From Cloacibacterium rupense (GTDB taxonomy: Bacteria; Bacteroidota; Bacteroidia; Flavobacteriales; Weeksellaceae): 64,000 nt of DNA. Shown here one piece after another: positions 1 to 9,025 of the stretch (its first letter is position 1; each line of letters begins with the position of its first letter). Location of the stretch: the NCBI RefSeq assembly GCF_014645495.1, contig NZ_BMLV01000004.1, positions 62,001-126,000 of the forward strand, in the 5' to 3' direction. Made by a program: the position numbers and the translations under genes. The notes beneath the pieces were generated by a model that was not told the DNA's origin, searched no databases, and saw only the letters and a program-made list of their open reading frames with translations.

Positions 1-256
1 TTCCTGAATTTGAAAAAGTAGGAGAGTACTGAAACATTCTTTCTGAAGCGGTTTTCAATTCATCTTGTATGGCTTTATTGGTTTCGTCTTTAGTATTTAA
101 AGCAATGTTTTTGAAAATATCATTAGCAACAGATGATTTTTGATATTGAAGCCAAAGGTCATAATCTTTTGTAATTTGCGCACTTGCTGTAAAACTGTTA
201 CATAGCAAAAGCACGGTAAAAAGTGGTAATATTAGCTTTTTATAGAAGTAATTCAT
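1..256 (-). CDS. Alpha-glucuronidase, GH67 (5' part only)
   Basis: Only the first 85 codons lie in the window; the gene runs off the left edge. The product starts with a signal peptide (MNYFYKKLILPLFTVLLL, then a short polar stretch ending in ASAQ), so it should be exported. The mature start, ITKDYDLWLQYQK, followed by a helix with TNKAIQDELKTASERM, resembles the N-terminal domain of GH67 alpha-glucuronidases, which remove (4-O-methyl)glucuronic acid from xylo-oligosaccharides. The catalytic domain is outside the window, so the call rests on the N-terminus and on its neighbours: a LacI regulator, a GPH symporter and a GH43 enzyme. A LacI-type operator sits 17 bases upstream of the start codon. 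Confidence 0.65.
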   Translation of the reverse strand, partial: MNYFYKKLILPLFTVLLLCNSFTASAQITKDYDLWLQYQKSSVANDIFKNIALNTKDETNKAIQDELKTASERMFQYSPTFSNSG

Positions 257-272
257 GAGGTAATGATTTATA

Positions 273-286
273 TGAAATCGATTGTA
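273..286. promoter_or_regulatory. Candidate LacI-family operator before the GH67 gene
   Basis: The 14 bases TGAAATCGATTGTA fit the general LacI-family half-site pattern TGnAAnCGnTTnCA at all but one fixed position. The core AATCGATT is a perfect palindrome with the usual central CG. A near-identical site lies at 1402-1415. It lies between the GH67 start and the stop of the lacI-type gene, where a bound repressor could block GH67 transcription. Binding is inferred, not shown. Confidence 0.5.
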
Positions 287-310
287 GATTTTAACGCAAA
301 ATAGCCAGAA

Positions 311-1345
311 CTATCTTGTAGAATCTCTTTCAATTAAACTGGTTTTTAATATGGTAATTTCAGATACATCTGTATCCATTTCTGTATTTTTATTGAGGTG
401 TTGTAATATTTTTTCGGCAGCAATAATTCCCATTTTTTCGGCTGGATGTGCAATAGTGGAAAGCGATGGCTCTACAATGGTGGAAATATAATCATTGTTG
501 AATCCTATGATTTTCAATTGCTTAGGAATACTAAAGCCTATTTTTTTTGCGGTAATAATTGCAGCAGCGGCAGCAGTGTCATTGGTAGAGAAAATTCCAT
601 CAGGTGGATTAGGAAGACTCAATAGTTTTTTGGTAGCCTTTTCACTTTCTTCTGTGCTTAGTGTTTTTAGCATTAATATTAGGGATTCATCTACAGGTAA
701 ATTATTGTCTAATAAAGCTTGTACATAGCCATTTTTACGATCAGAATATACGTTTCTTTGCAATGAGCCTACCAATAATGCAATTCTCTTGCAGCCTTTT
801 TTTATAAGATGTTGCGTGGCATTATAACCAGCTCTGAAATCATCAGCAACTACTTTATGAGAATCTAAATTAGGCACTCTATCAACAAAAACCACTGGTG
901 TTTTAGCATCAAAAAAAGATTGAAAATGATCAAAATTTTCGGTTTCCATACTTAATGAAGCTATTAAACCAACTACTCTGCTTGATAAGAGAGCTTCTGC
1001 TCCTGTAACTTCGTTTTCGTAAGAATCATTTGATTGACAAATAATTACATTGTAGCCAGCTTGTCTGGCAGTTTTTTCTACCCCACTAATTAAAACAGAA
1101 TTAAATGGTCTATTGATTCTAGAAATTAAAATTCCAATGGTGTTACTTTGGTTGTTTCGAAGCCCTACCGCAAAAGAATTAGGTTTATATCCTAATTTTT
1201 CGGCCTCATCTTTTACCAATTTTTTGGTGACTTTGTTTACGTATTTTGCGTTGTTTAGTGCACGAGAAACAGTAGAAGGAGATATTTTCAACTTCGCAGC
1301 AATGTCGTAAATGGTAACTTGTTTATCGTTTTCAGCAGGTTTCAC
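311..1345 (-). CDS. LacI-family transcriptional regulator of the xylan-sugar locus
   Basis: A 344-residue protein of normal LacI/GalR length. Residues 10-33 (VTIYDIAAKLKISPSTVSRA) form the N-terminal helix-turn-helix and the start of the hinge helix. The rest is a periplasmic-binding-protein-like effector domain, with family features such as NTIGILISRINRPF near residue 68 and PPDGIFSTNDTAAAAAI near residue 250. It is transcribed away from the symporter gene and towards the GH67 gene. Two LacI-type operators (273-286 and 1402-1415) flank it, so it probably represses both neighbouring units and itself until an imported sugar binds. The inducer is likely a xylose- or glucuronate-containing oligosaccharide, inferred only from the neighbouring genes. 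Confidence 0.88.
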   Translation of the reverse strand: MKPAENDKQVTIYDIAAKLKISPSTVSRALNNAKYVNKVTKKLVKDEAEKLGYKPNSFAVGLRNNQSNTIGILISRINRPFNSVLISGVEKTARQAGYNVIICQSNDSYENEVTGAEALLSSRVVGLIASLSMETENFDHFQSFFDAKTPVVFVDRVPNLDSHKVVADDFRAGYNATQHLIKKGCKRIALLVGSLQRNVYSDRKNGYVQALLDNNLPVDESLILMLKTLSTEESEKATKKLLSLPNPPDGIFSTNDTAAAAAIITAKKIGFSIPKQLKIIGFNNDYISTIVEPSLSTIAHPAEKMGIIAAEKILQHLNKNTEMDTDVSEITILKTSLIERDSTR

Positions 1346-1401
1346 TTTTAATTTTTTTTATAAAGGTATATGATTTTTTCACAACAAATATAAAAAAAAT
1401 A

Positions 1402-1440
1402 AGAAATCGATTGCAGAAAAAATTGTTTTTTCTAACTTAG
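1402..1440 (+). promoter_or_regulatory. LacI-type operator overlapping the symporter promoter
   Basis: AGAAATCGATTGCA at 1402-1415 matches the LacI-family pattern TGnAAnCGnTTnCA except at its first base. It shares the core AAATCGATTG with the site at 273-286. TTG at 1411-1413, 19 bases and TAACTTAG at 1433-1440 resemble a Bacteroidota promoter (-33 TTG, -7 TAnnTTTG, one mismatch). The operator would therefore cover the -33 element of the rightward symporter promoter, a classic repression layout. It also lies 57 bases before the divergent lacI-type gene. Confidence 0.5.
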
Positions 1441-1491
1441 CGCCACAAAATTAATTCACAAAATATTATTAATAACTCTAAACCCAAAATA

Positions 1492-2940
1492 ATGGAACAA
1501 GGTAATCAAAAAATTTCAGTCATTGAAAAAATCGGCTATAGCTTAGGAGATTTAGCTGCTAATCTCGTTTTTCAAACACTCGTAACATATCTGGCTTATT
1601 TTTACACTGATATTTATGGATTAAAGCCGGAAGATGCGTCTATCATTACGCTTATTGTAGGTTTAATTGCTGGTTTTGGTTTCAATCCTATTATTGGAGC
1701 TATTGCAGACAGAACGCATTCTAGATGGGGTAAATTCCGTCCGTGGATTTTATTTACGGCTGTTCCACTTGGTGTTTGTGCTTTATTAGCTTTTAGTACG
1801 CCAGATTTTTCTTACAAAGGGAAAATGGTCTATGCTGCGGTTACTTATTCTCTATTATTGTTACTTTATGCTGCTAATAATTTACCATATTCGGCATTAA
1901 GTGGAGTAATTACTGGTGATATGGGACAGCGTAACAGTATTTCTTCTTATCGTTTTGTAGCGGTAATGTTTGCGCAGTTTTTTGTGCAAGTATTTATGTT
2001 ACCTATCATTTTGTCTGTAGGACACGGTGACAAAGCTGTAGGTATAGAAACCGTGATGACTTGGCTGGCGATTATAGGAACAATAATGTTGTTGATTACA
2101 TTTTTTACTACCAAAGAAAGAGTAATACCAACTGCGGAACAAGAATCTAGCTTAAAAGAAGATTTGAAAGATTTATTCCAAAATAGACCATGGATTATAA
2201 TGTTGGTGGTTACTACTTTGATTTTTATTACTTTGGCAATGAAAGGAGGTTCTTATGTTTATTATTTTAATAATTATGTAGATGCAGAAAGTCTAAAAAG
2301 TTTTATTTCTCCTATTACCGGATTTTTTAATTCTATTGGAATGAATTTCTTTGGTGAAGATCCTAAATCTGCAGGTTTTGGACTTTTTAATGCTGGCGGA
2401 ATTATTATGATGATTGTGGGAATTACTTTTTCTAAAAGATTTGCAGATAAATATGGGAAAAGAGATGTTTTTTTTGCATCACTATTTATTTCTACGCTTT
2501 TTGTGCTGTTCTTTATATTTTATCCGTCTAAATCTGTAGGATTAATGTTTACTTCACAAATTTTGCACGGTTTTTTCTATGGAATTAGCACCCCAATTCT
2601 ATGGGCAATGATTGCAGATGTAGCAGACTACTCTGAATGGAAAAACAACCGAAGAGCTACTGCTATTATTTTCTCTGCAATGATGGTAGGATTAAAAGTA
2701 GGATTAAGCGTTGGTAGTGCTCTCGTTTCATCTATTATCGGGCATTATGGTTATATCTCAACAGAAGGAACTCAAAATGTAGTGCAACCAGAAACGGTAG
2801 CAGCAGGTGCTAAAATGCTGGTAAGTATTTTTCCAGCTATTCCATTTTTCATTTCTTGTGGTTTATTATTTTTATATAAAATTGATAAAAAAATGGAACT
2901 TCAGATTGAAAAAGACTTAAATGAAAGAAGAAAAAAATAA
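1492..2940 (+). CDS. GPH-family sugar:cation symporter (xylo-oligosaccharide type)
   Basis: A 482-residue inner-membrane protein with about 12 hydrophobic segments. The loop after the second helix pair reads IADRTHSRWGKFRPWIL (near residues 70-86). This is the signature of the glycoside-pentoside-hexuronide:cation symporter family, whose members include XynP/XynB-like oligosaccharide carriers and MelB. A long loop around residues 255-300 is also typical. It probably imports the oligosaccharides that the intracellular GH43 enzyme encoded 30 bases downstream then cuts. The substrate is inferred from context. Expression should be controlled by the operator and promoter just upstream. Confidence 0.87.
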   Translation: MEQGNQKISVIEKIGYSLGDLAANLVFQTLVTYLAYFYTDIYGLKPEDASIITLIVGLIAGFGFNPIIGAIADRTHSRWGKFRPWILFTAVPLGVCALLAFSTPDFSYKGKMVYAAVTYSLLLLLYAANNLPYSALSGVITGDMGQRNSISSYRFVAVMFAQFFVQVFMLPIILSVGHGDKAVGIETVMTWLAIIGTIMLLITFFTTKERVIPTAEQESSLKEDLKDLFQNRPWIIMLVVTTLIFITLAMKGGSYVYYFNNYVDAESLKSFISPITGFFNSIGMNFFGEDPKSAGFGLFNAGGIIMMIVGITFSKRFADKYGKRDVFFASLFISTLFVLFFIFYPSKSVGLMFTSQILHGFFYGISTPILWAMIADVADYSEWKNNRRATAIIFSAMMVGLKVGLSVGSALVSSIIGHYGYISTEGTQNVVQPETVAAGAKMLVSIFPAIPFFISCGLLFLYKIDKKMELQIEKDLNERRKK

Positions 2941-2970
2941 AATAAAAATTTAATTCAAATATATTATTAG

Positions 2971-3942
2971 ATGAAAGAGCCAAGATATTTAGTAGATGAT
3001 TTGTATATGGCAGATCCTTCAGCTCATGTTTTTAATGGGAAAATATACATTTATCCTTCTCATGATTATGATTCTGGGCAACCAGAAAATGACAACGGAG
3101 ACCATTTTGATATGAAAGATTATCACGTATATTCTCTTGACAATATAGAAAATGGCAAAGCGGTAGATCATGGTAAGGTTTTAGAAGTAAATGATATTCC
3201 GTGGGGAGGAAGACAACTTTGGGATTCTGATTGTGCCGAAAAAAATGGTAAATATTATCTGTACTTTTCTTTGAAAGACAAAACGGATATTTTTAGAATA
3301 GGAGTGGCAGTAAGTGATAAACCAGAAGGTCCTTTTATCCCAGAGAAACATCCTATAATAGGAAGCTATAGTATAGATCCTTGTGCTTTTGAAGATAATG
3401 GAGAATACTATCTATATTTTGGCGGAATTTGGGGCGGACAATTACAAAGATATAGGAATAATAGAGCTCAAGAAGTAGGCGTTTTACCTGCTGATAATGA
3501 ACCAGCATTATGTGCTAAAGTAGCTAAACTTTCTGGGGATATGTTAGAATTTGAAGAAACTCCGAAAGATGTAATTATTTTAGACGAAAACGGGGAACCT
3601 TTGAAACAAGGTGACACAGAAAGGCGCTTCTTCGAAGCTTCTTGGATACATAAATACAATGGGAAATACTATTTTTCTTATTCTACCGGTGATACACATT
3701 TGCTATGTTATGCAGTAGGTGATAATCCTTATGGCCCGTTTACGTATCAAGGCGTAATTTTAACTCCCGTTGTAGGCTGGACAACTCACCATTCAATCGT
3801 AGAATTTGAAGGGAAATGGTACTTATTTCATCACGACTGTGTACCTTCTAACGATATTACCTGGCTTAGAAGTATGAAAGTAGTGGAGTTAGAATATGAT
3901 GAGAATGGTAAAATTATAACCATAGAAGGAACTGCGAAATAA
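2971..3942 (+). CDS. Glycoside hydrolase family 43 (beta-xylosidase / arabinofuranosidase type), cytoplasmic
   Basis: A 323-residue five-bladed beta-propeller enzyme. The three GH43 catalytic positions can be read: Asp15 in YMADPSAHVF (general base), Asp136 in YSIDPCAFED (pKa modulator) and Glu222 in RRFFEASWIHKYNGKYY (general acid). There is no signal peptide, so it works in the cytoplasm on imported oligosaccharides. It is the second gene of the symporter operon and is followed by a strong terminator. Substrate specificity (beta-xylosidase or alpha-L-arabinofuranosidase) cannot be told from sequence; the GH67 neighbour favours xylan side-chain or backbone oligomers. Confidence 0.85.
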   Translation: MKEPRYLVDDLYMADPSAHVFNGKIYIYPSHDYDSGQPENDNGDHFDMKDYHVYSLDNIENGKAVDHGKVLEVNDIPWGGRQLWDSDCAEKNGKYYLYFSLKDKTDIFRIGVAVSDKPEGPFIPEKHPIIGSYSIDPCAFEDNGEYYLYFGGIWGGQLQRYRNNRAQEVGVLPADNEPALCAKVAKLSGDMLEFEETPKDVIILDENGEPLKQGDTERRFFEASWIHKYNGKYYFSYSTGDTHLLCYAVGDNPYGPFTYQGVILTPVVGWTTHHSIVEFEGKWYLFHHDCVPSNDITWLRSMKVVELEYDENGKIITIEGTAK

Positions 3943-4007
3943 TAGAAAAGTATAGATATATCTAGTAAAAAGTTTAATTGAATGTGAAAATCCCAACTTG
4001 GGATTGT

Positions 4008-4040
4008 AAAAAGCTTTACAAATTTTTGTAAAGCTTTTTT
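4008..4040 (+). terminator. Intrinsic terminator of the symporter-GH43 operon
   Basis: A 13-15 bp inverted repeat (AAAAAGCTTTACA and its complement) with a very short loop ends in TTTTTT. It lies 66 bases after the GH43 stop codon. The arms' A and T runs would also let it act on the other strand, but no leftward gene ends here. Confidence 0.75.
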
Positions 4041-4079
4041 GTTTTTCTTATCATTGCATAATAAAATCATTAACCAAAA

Positions 4080-4994
4080 ATGCGTCCTACTCAATTTTTT
4101 CTTATGTTTTTAACACTCTTTTTAATTATTCAGTGTGATAAAATTACACCTGAGGAAGTGAAAGAACCTTTACGAGAAAAAAAATCGGATTCTTTAATAA
4201 AGAGTGAAGAAAATAAAAAAGAAATTTCTTATCACGCTGAAATTATCAATCATCAAGATTCTGCACTTTCGGTTTTTGAAAAAAAATATTCTGATGAGGA
4301 AGTTCATAATATATTGGCAATTAATAGACTAGATTTTAAAAACAGATGGCGCGCAGATACTTTGGTAGTTCCAGATAAGATGGAAAAGGATTTTAAAGCA
4401 TACAGTCCATTTCCTAGTAATATATCTTTGGCAAAAGACATTCATAAACTTGCTCTTTTCAGTTATCCTATTCACGCTTATGCATTGTACGAAAACGGAA
4501 ATCTCATCAAATGGGGGCCTACAAGTATGGGTAAAAAAAGTTCGCCAACTAGAATTGGACTTGGATTTACCAATTGGAAGAAAAAATTGGCCATAAGTAC
4601 CTCTAATTCAGAATGGAAACTCAGATGGAATTTTAATGTTTTTAATTTTCAAGGGATAGGGTGGCATCAATATGACTTACCAGGATACCATGCATCACAT
4701 TCTTGTATGAGACTTTTAGAAGAAGATGCAGAGTGGATGTACAATTGGGGAGAACAATGGATTTTAGACGAAAAAGGGATTAAAATATTAGCCAAAGGAA
4801 CGCCTGTAATTATTTTTGGTGAGTCTAATTTTAAAACAAAACCGTGGAAAGAGCTGCTGAAATCTCCCAAAGCGAATGACTATTCTGAAGCTCAAATAAA
4901 TAACGAAATAAAACCTTTTTTAGAGGAAATTCTGACTCAACAAAAGAGAAGAACAGAATATTTACAAACTAAAAAAGATTCTCTTAAAAATTAA
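4080..4994 (+). CDS. L,D-transpeptidase (YkuD domain) lipoprotein
   Basis: A 304-residue protein with a lipoprotein signal (MRPTQFFLMFLTLFLIIQC, lipobox IIQC). After a linker of charged residues, the YkuD domain starts near residue 120. Its active site is visible as GWHQYDLPGYHASHSCMRL, with the catalytic Cys209 and the conserved His207 and Arg211. Such enzymes make 3-3 peptide cross-links in peptidoglycan or attach proteins to it, in the periplasm. It stands alone between the GH43 terminator and a convergent gene pair whose last stop codon it overlaps by 4 bases. Confidence 0.85.
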   Translation: MRPTQFFLMFLTLFLIIQCDKITPEEVKEPLREKKSDSLIKSEENKKEISYHAEIINHQDSALSVFEKKYSDEEVHNILAINRLDFKNRWRADTLVVPDKMEKDFKAYSPFPSNISLAKDIHKLALFSYPIHAYALYENGNLIKWGPTSMGKKSSPTRIGLGFTNWKKKLAISTSNSEWKLRWNFNVFNFQGIGWHQYDLPGYHASHSCMRLLEEDAEWMYNWGEQWILDEKGIKILAKGTPVIIFGESNFKTKPWKELLKSPKANDYSEAQINNEIKPFLEEILTQQKRRTEYLQTKKDSLKN

Positions 4995-5500
4995 CTTTTT
5001 AAATTTTCTAGCGTACTTTCTGCAAAATTTCTCAATTCTTCCATTTCTTTTTTTGCTTTCTGCTGACCAATTTTTGTGGCAATAAAGGTTAGTGCCAAGC
5101 AAATAGCTGAAGAAATCGCAAGATAAATAGCATAAGGAAAATCACTGCTTTTTATTTGTTTAGTGATTAACCAAAGAGTGATGAAAACCATGAAAATAAT
5201 CCCAAAAATAAAATACAAAAACATAAAAAACGTCCAAACAGCAGAGCTAGGACCGAAAATTCCTCTTATAACGGTTTGGTCTTCTTCTTTTTCGATTCTA
5301 AGTGAGAGATAAGGTTTCCAATATTCATTATGCTGGGTTTTCACCCAAATATTGGCAACTTCAGTATTGATGTTTCCTTGGAAAATCTGGTTCTCAACTT
5401 TTAGTTGAGATTTTAATTTTTCGGCACAAGTATTTGGTTCTAAATCTGTGTAGATTTTGAATCTTGGGCGAGTTCTTATAGGATTTAGTCTTTCAGGCAT
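4991..5500 (-). CDS. Small two-helix membrane protein of unknown function
   Basis: I do not recognise the family. The 169-residue product has a soluble N-terminal domain of about 85 residues. Two hydrophobic segments follow (about 88-113, rich in Phe and Ile, and 121-145), then a charged C-terminal helix (KAKKEMEELRNFAESTLENL) that may be a short coiled coil. The start codon overlaps the stop of the upstream protease/PDZ gene in the sequence TAATG, so the two are translationally coupled and probably work together. The 3' end overlaps the convergent L,D-transpeptidase gene by 4 bases. Confidence 0.7.
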   Translation of the reverse strand: MPERLNPIRTRPRFKIYTDLEPNTCAEKLKSQLKVENQIFQGNINTEVANIWVKTQHNEYWKPYLSLRIEKEEDQTVIRGIFGPSSAVWTFFMFLYFIFGIIFMVFITLWLITKQIKSSDFPYAIYLAISSAICLALTFIATKIGQQKAKKEMEELRNFAESTLENLKS

Positions 5501-6837
5501 TAGTTTTCTTGATAAGGAATAGGGTCTTTTAAAATAAATTCTTTGATGAGAGTTTCTGAGTTTCTAACCAAGCTGAGCTTTATTTTTCTGTTTTCTTGAG
5601 ACGCAAAAATTTCATTGATTTGCTGTAAGTTCATATCCGAGGTTTTCTTTCCATTGATTTCGATTAATTTATCCCCTTTTCTAATGTCTACTAAAAATGC
5701 AGGAGAGTTCTCTCTAACACCTACAATAGAATATTCAGGTTTTAGTATAAATTTATACTGAAAATCACTTTGTGCAGTGTATACCGTGTTTTCATTATTT
5801 GCGTTTTCTTTTGGCTTTGGAAGGTCCACTTTTACCAAGTCACTTTCCCATTTCATACCGTCATGTTTTATATCTAGTCCGCTCATATTAAATTTAAAAG
5901 CGTCATTGACGGTTTTCGTTTTTTTGATGTAAAAGTTTGAAGCTTTATAGTCTAAAATCACAGTGAATCTTTTCAAAATATCAGAACCTATAGAACCAAT
6001 TCTGTCTTTTACAAAATTCATAGATTGTACAGATTCATTACTTGGCATAGAAACTATGGGTTCTTTTAGAGTGTTTTGGCCTAGTTTTATGGTGTTTATT
6101 CTGCTTCTTTTTCCGTAGATATCACCATTGAATCCTCTGCCTAAAAAATCGTCTATATTAGGCCTGTTGTAATTAAAATTAGGGATTCTATTAGGAAATA
6201 ACCATAATGCATCACTATTTCCTAAATCGATTAACATTTTTGCTGGAAAAATTTCTTTGGTTTGTTGGATGTCTGTAATGATATAAGGTTTTTGATTTTC
6301 AATGGAAATTGGGAGTTTTTCGAAGTTTTTAAACTTTTTTTTGTTGAAATAATTTTCGTTATAAACCGTAATCAGATGATGTGTAAAATCTATTTTAATA
6401 GGATGATTTTTAAAAAAATGATATCCTAAAATACCGTTTACAGGGATGCCTACATGTGACGAGAAATTGAATTCTTCATCTAGAATAATATAGATTGTAT
6501 GGTTTTTGTCTTCTAGATGATTATGAATATTTATTTTGTTTTTAGATGACTTTATTCCTTCTACAAAAGTGCTACCTCCTAAGCCTGTAAATTTTACTTT
6601 TTCTATATTTTCAAATGAAATTTCTTTATTGTCAAGACTAAATAATAAAGTCTCTGAGACTCCGGTATCAAGCAAAAAAGTAAGGTCTACATTATTAATT
6701 TTTAAATCAATAAAGACCAAATTATTAATCTGCCTAAATGGAATGTCAATTTTTTTCTTATTATTCAAAAGTTGAAATCCGTCTTGAGCATTGATTAATA
6801 CAGCAAAAAACAAAAAAAGTAATTTCAAATACTTCAT
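5500..6837 (-). CDS. Exported aspartyl-protease-like protein with C-terminal PDZ domain
   Basis: A 445-residue protein with a signal peptide (MKYLKLLFLFFAVLINAQ). Near residues 52-62 the sequence FLLDTGVSETL carries the Asp-Thr-Gly motif of retropepsin-like aspartyl proteases. A second repeat, ALWLFPNRIPNF after MLIDLGNSD (near residue 205), has the weaker D-L-G form, so the two halves resemble the tandem Asp_protease_2 fold. Residues about 365-440 (YSIVGVRENSPAFLVDIRKG, then DKLIEINGKK) are a PDZ domain. It is likely periplasmic or surface-exposed. The substrate is unknown. It is coupled to the downstream membrane protein through a TAATG overlap. Confidence 0.78.
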   Translation of the reverse strand: MKYLKLLFLFFAVLINAQDGFQLLNNKKKIDIPFRQINNLVFIDLKINNVDLTFLLDTGVSETLLFSLDNKEISFENIEKVKFTGLGGSTFVEGIKSSKNKINIHNHLEDKNHTIYIILDEEFNFSSHVGIPVNGILGYHFFKNHPIKIDFTHHLITVYNENYFNKKKFKNFEKLPISIENQKPYIITDIQQTKEIFPAKMLIDLGNSDALWLFPNRIPNFNYNRPNIDDFLGRGFNGDIYGKRSRINTIKLGQNTLKEPIVSMPSNESVQSMNFVKDRIGSIGSDILKRFTVILDYKASNFYIKKTKTVNDAFKFNMSGLDIKHDGMKWESDLVKVDLPKPKENANNENTVYTAQSDFQYKFILKPEYSIVGVRENSPAFLVDIRKGDKLIEINGKKTSDMNLQQINEIFASQENRKIKLSLVRNSETLIKEFILKDPIPYQEN

Positions 6838-6927
6838 TTTCTGAATTTACAAAGAATTTAAATATCAATGCTAAAATCTTTTATAAATTTCTATAAAAAT
6901 GAAAAATTTAGTTTATGAATTAGAGTG

Positions 6928-7506
6928 TTATTCTTTATATAATTTTTCAATTCTTTTATCAGGAATAAGCCACATCAATGCTACAATGGCATACATTAAA
7001 ATCCCTAAACCAGAGTGGAAGAAAGAAAAAATGATTCCTAAAATATAGAAAACAATTGATATTTTTCCTTTAATATCCTTACCAATTGCTTTTGCAAAGT
7101 GAGAATCTTTTCCTTCGTTTTTGATAATTAAATTTGCCAAAATCCAATAACTGATGGCATTCATTAGTAAGACAAAACCGTATAGAATAACAGGATTTTT
7201 TTCAAAATTATGTTCCCCCATCCAAGCTGTTGCAACAGGGATTAAGGATAACCAAAATAGTAAAGTAAGATTACTCCAAAGTATATTTCCTTTCACTCCT
7301 TTTTTCACTGCTTGAAACATATGATGATGATTGTTCCAATAGATGCCAACATAAGCAAAACTGAGAATATAACTTAAAAATTTGGGTAATAATTCTAATA
7401 ATGAATGCCATTCTGTAGATTCTGGAGGTTTTATTTCTAATATCATAATAGTAATGATAATGGCAAGAACTCCGTCTGAAAATGCTTCAAGTCTAGATTT
7501 CGTCAT
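6928..7506 (-). CDS. TMEM175-type potassium channel (DUF1211)
   Basis: A 192-residue protein with six hydrophobic segments. Its start, MTKSRLEAFSDGVLAIIITI, contains the FSDG motif in the first helix that marks the TMEM175/DUF1211 family. Bacterial members assemble as tetramers and conduct K+ through a pore lined by this first helix. The rest is membrane-embedded up to a charged C-terminus (PDKRIEKLYKE). It is a single gene on the same strand as its neighbours, with about 90 bases to the protease gene downstream and the ahcY terminator just upstream. No regulator is evident. Confidence 0.85.
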   Translation of the reverse strand: MTKSRLEAFSDGVLAIIITIMILEIKPPESTEWHSLLELLPKFLSYILSFAYVGIYWNNHHHMFQAVKKGVKGNILWSNLTLLFWLSLIPVATAWMGEHNFEKNPVILYGFVLLMNAISYWILANLIIKNEGKDSHFAKAIGKDIKGKISIVFYILGIIFSFFHSGLGILMYAIVALMWLIPDKRIEKLYKE

Positions 7507-7545
7507 GTTTGTGTTTTTTTCAAATTTAATAAAAAATAGTATAAT

Positions 7546-7575
7546 AAAAACTCCCCAGAATTTTCTGAGGAGCTT
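7546..7575 (-). terminator. Terminator downstream of ahcY
   Basis: Reading the minus strand, CTCCTCAGAA and TTCTGGGGAG (one G-T pair) form a 10-bp stem followed by TTTTTATTA. It lies 55 bases after the ahcY stop codon. Confidence 0.7.
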
Positions 7576-7597
7576 TGTATAAATTTTTAGTCATCTA

Positions 7598-7625
7598 ACT
7601 TCCGTCTTCTGACTTCTGTCTTCCG
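7598..7625. repeat. Imperfect 14-bp tandem repeat after ahcY
   Basis: ACTTCCGTCTTCTG at 7598-7611 is followed directly by ACTTCTGTCTTCCG at 7612-7625 (two differences). It lies just after the ahcY stop codon and before its terminator. No function is apparent. Confidence 0.6.
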
Positions 7626-7629
7626 ACTT

Positions 7630-8943
7630 TTAGTATCTGTAATATTCAGGTTTGAAAGGTCCTTCTACTTCTACGCCAATATATTTAGCTTGGTCAGGAG
7701 AAAGAGTTTCTAGTTCTACACCAATTTTTTTAAGGTGAAGAGCTGCTACTTTTTCGTCTAATTTTTTAGGAAGCATATATACTTTGTTTTCGTAAGCTTC
7801 AGAATTAGTCCAAAGTTCTATTTGAGCTAAAGTTTGATTAGAGAAAGAGTTAGACATTACGAAACTTGGGTGTCCAGTTGCGCAACCTAAGTTTACCAAT
7901 CTACCTTCTGCAAGGATGATAATATCGTTACCATCAATGTTATAGATGTCAACTTGAGGCTTAACTTCAGTTTTAGTGTGACCGTAATTTTCGTTTAACC
8001 AAGCCATATCAATCTCGTTGTCGAAATGCCCAATGTTACAAACGATGGTTTTATCTTTCATTTTTTTGAAATGCTCAGCTCTTACGATATTGAAGTTACC
8101 AGTTGTAGTAATTACAATATCAGCATTTTCGATTACGGTGTCTAATTTTTTTACTTCATAACCTTCCATTGCAGCTTGTAAAGCACAGATTGGATCAATT
8201 TCTGTAACGGTTACAATAGAACCAGCTCCTCTGAAAGAAGCAGCAGTACCTTTACCAACATCACCAAAACCACAAACTACCACTCTTTTTCCAGCCAACA
8301 TTACGTCAGTTGCTCTTCTAATCGCATCTACTGCAGATTCTCTACAACCGTATTTGTTATCGAATTTAGATTTAGTAACAGAATCATTTACGTTAATTGC
8401 AGGCATTACTAGAGTTCCGTTTGCCATTCTTTCGTACAATCTGTGTACGCCAGTAGTAGTTTCTTCTGATAAACCTTTGATTCCTGCAGTTAATTCTGGA
8501 AATTTATCAAAAACCATATTTGTTAAATCACCACCATCATCTAAAATCATGTTCAATGGTTTTCTATCTTCTCCGAAGAAAATAGTTTGTTCGATACACC
8601 AATCGAATTCTTCTGCATTCATACCTTTCCACGCATAAACTGGGATTCCAGCAGCAGCAATAGCCGCAGCAGCGTGATCTTGAGTAGAGAAAATATTACA
8701 AGAACTCCAAGTAACTTCAGCACCTAAAGCTACCAAAGTTTCGATAAGAACAGCAGTTTGAATCGTCATGTGAAGACAACCAGCAATTCTAGCACCTTTC
8801 AATGGTTGTGATGGTCCGTATTCTTCTCTAATTGCCATTAAACCTGGCATTTCTGCTTCTGCAAGCATAATTTCTTTTCGTCCCCATTCTGCTAGGGAAA
8901 TGTCCTTAACTTTATAAGGAATGTATTGAGTTTTAGTTTCCAT
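7630..8943 (-). CDS. ahcY: Adenosylhomocysteinase
   Basis: A 437-residue enzyme, the usual length for bacterial S-adenosylhomocysteine hydrolases. It cleaves S-adenosylhomocysteine to adenosine and homocysteine in the cytoplasm, which keeps methylation reactions running and feeds methionine recycling. The NAD-binding loop is visible as [19 protein letters not shown] (near residues 220-238). Other family blocks are [15 protein letters not shown] near residue 56, [11 protein letters not shown] near 301 and the C-terminal [12 protein letters not shown] TAnnTTTG promoter box lies just upstream and a terminator downstream, so it is monocistronic. Confidence 0.97.
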   Translation of the reverse strand: METKTQYIPYKVKDISLAEWGRKEIMLAEAEMPGLMAIREEYGPSQPLKGARIAGCLHMTIQTAVLIETLVALGAEVTWSSCNIFSTQDHAAAAIAAAGIPVYAWKGMNAEEFDWCIEQTIFFGEDRKPLNMILDDGGDLTNMVFDKFPELTAGIKGLSEETTTGVHRLYERMANGTLVMPAINVNDSVTKSKFDNKYGCRESAVDAIRRATDVMLAGKRVVVCGFGDVGKGTAASFRGAGSIVTVTEIDPICALQAAMEGYEVKKLDTVIENADIVITTTGNFNIVRAEHFKKMKDKTIVCNIGHFDNEIDMAWLNENYGHTKTEVKPQVDIYNIDGNDIIILAEGRLVNLGCATGHPSFVMSNSFSNQTLAQIELWTNSEAYENKVYMLPKKLDEKVAALHLKKIGVELETLSPDQAKYIGVEVEGPFKPEYYRY

Positions 8944-8961
8944 CTATTGATAAAATTTTTG

Positions 8962-8969
8962 CAAAAATA
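8962..8969 (-). promoter_or_regulatory. -7 promoter box of ahcY
   Basis: On the minus strand the sequence reads TATTTTTG, an exact match to the Bacteroidota -7 consensus TAnnTTTG, 18 bases before the ahcY start codon. No clear -33 TTTG was found at the usual distance. Confidence 0.5.
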
Positions 8970-9025
8970 CAATATATTTTTCTAAAAAAAATTCAAAATT
9001 AATAAGTTATAATCTATGATGATGA

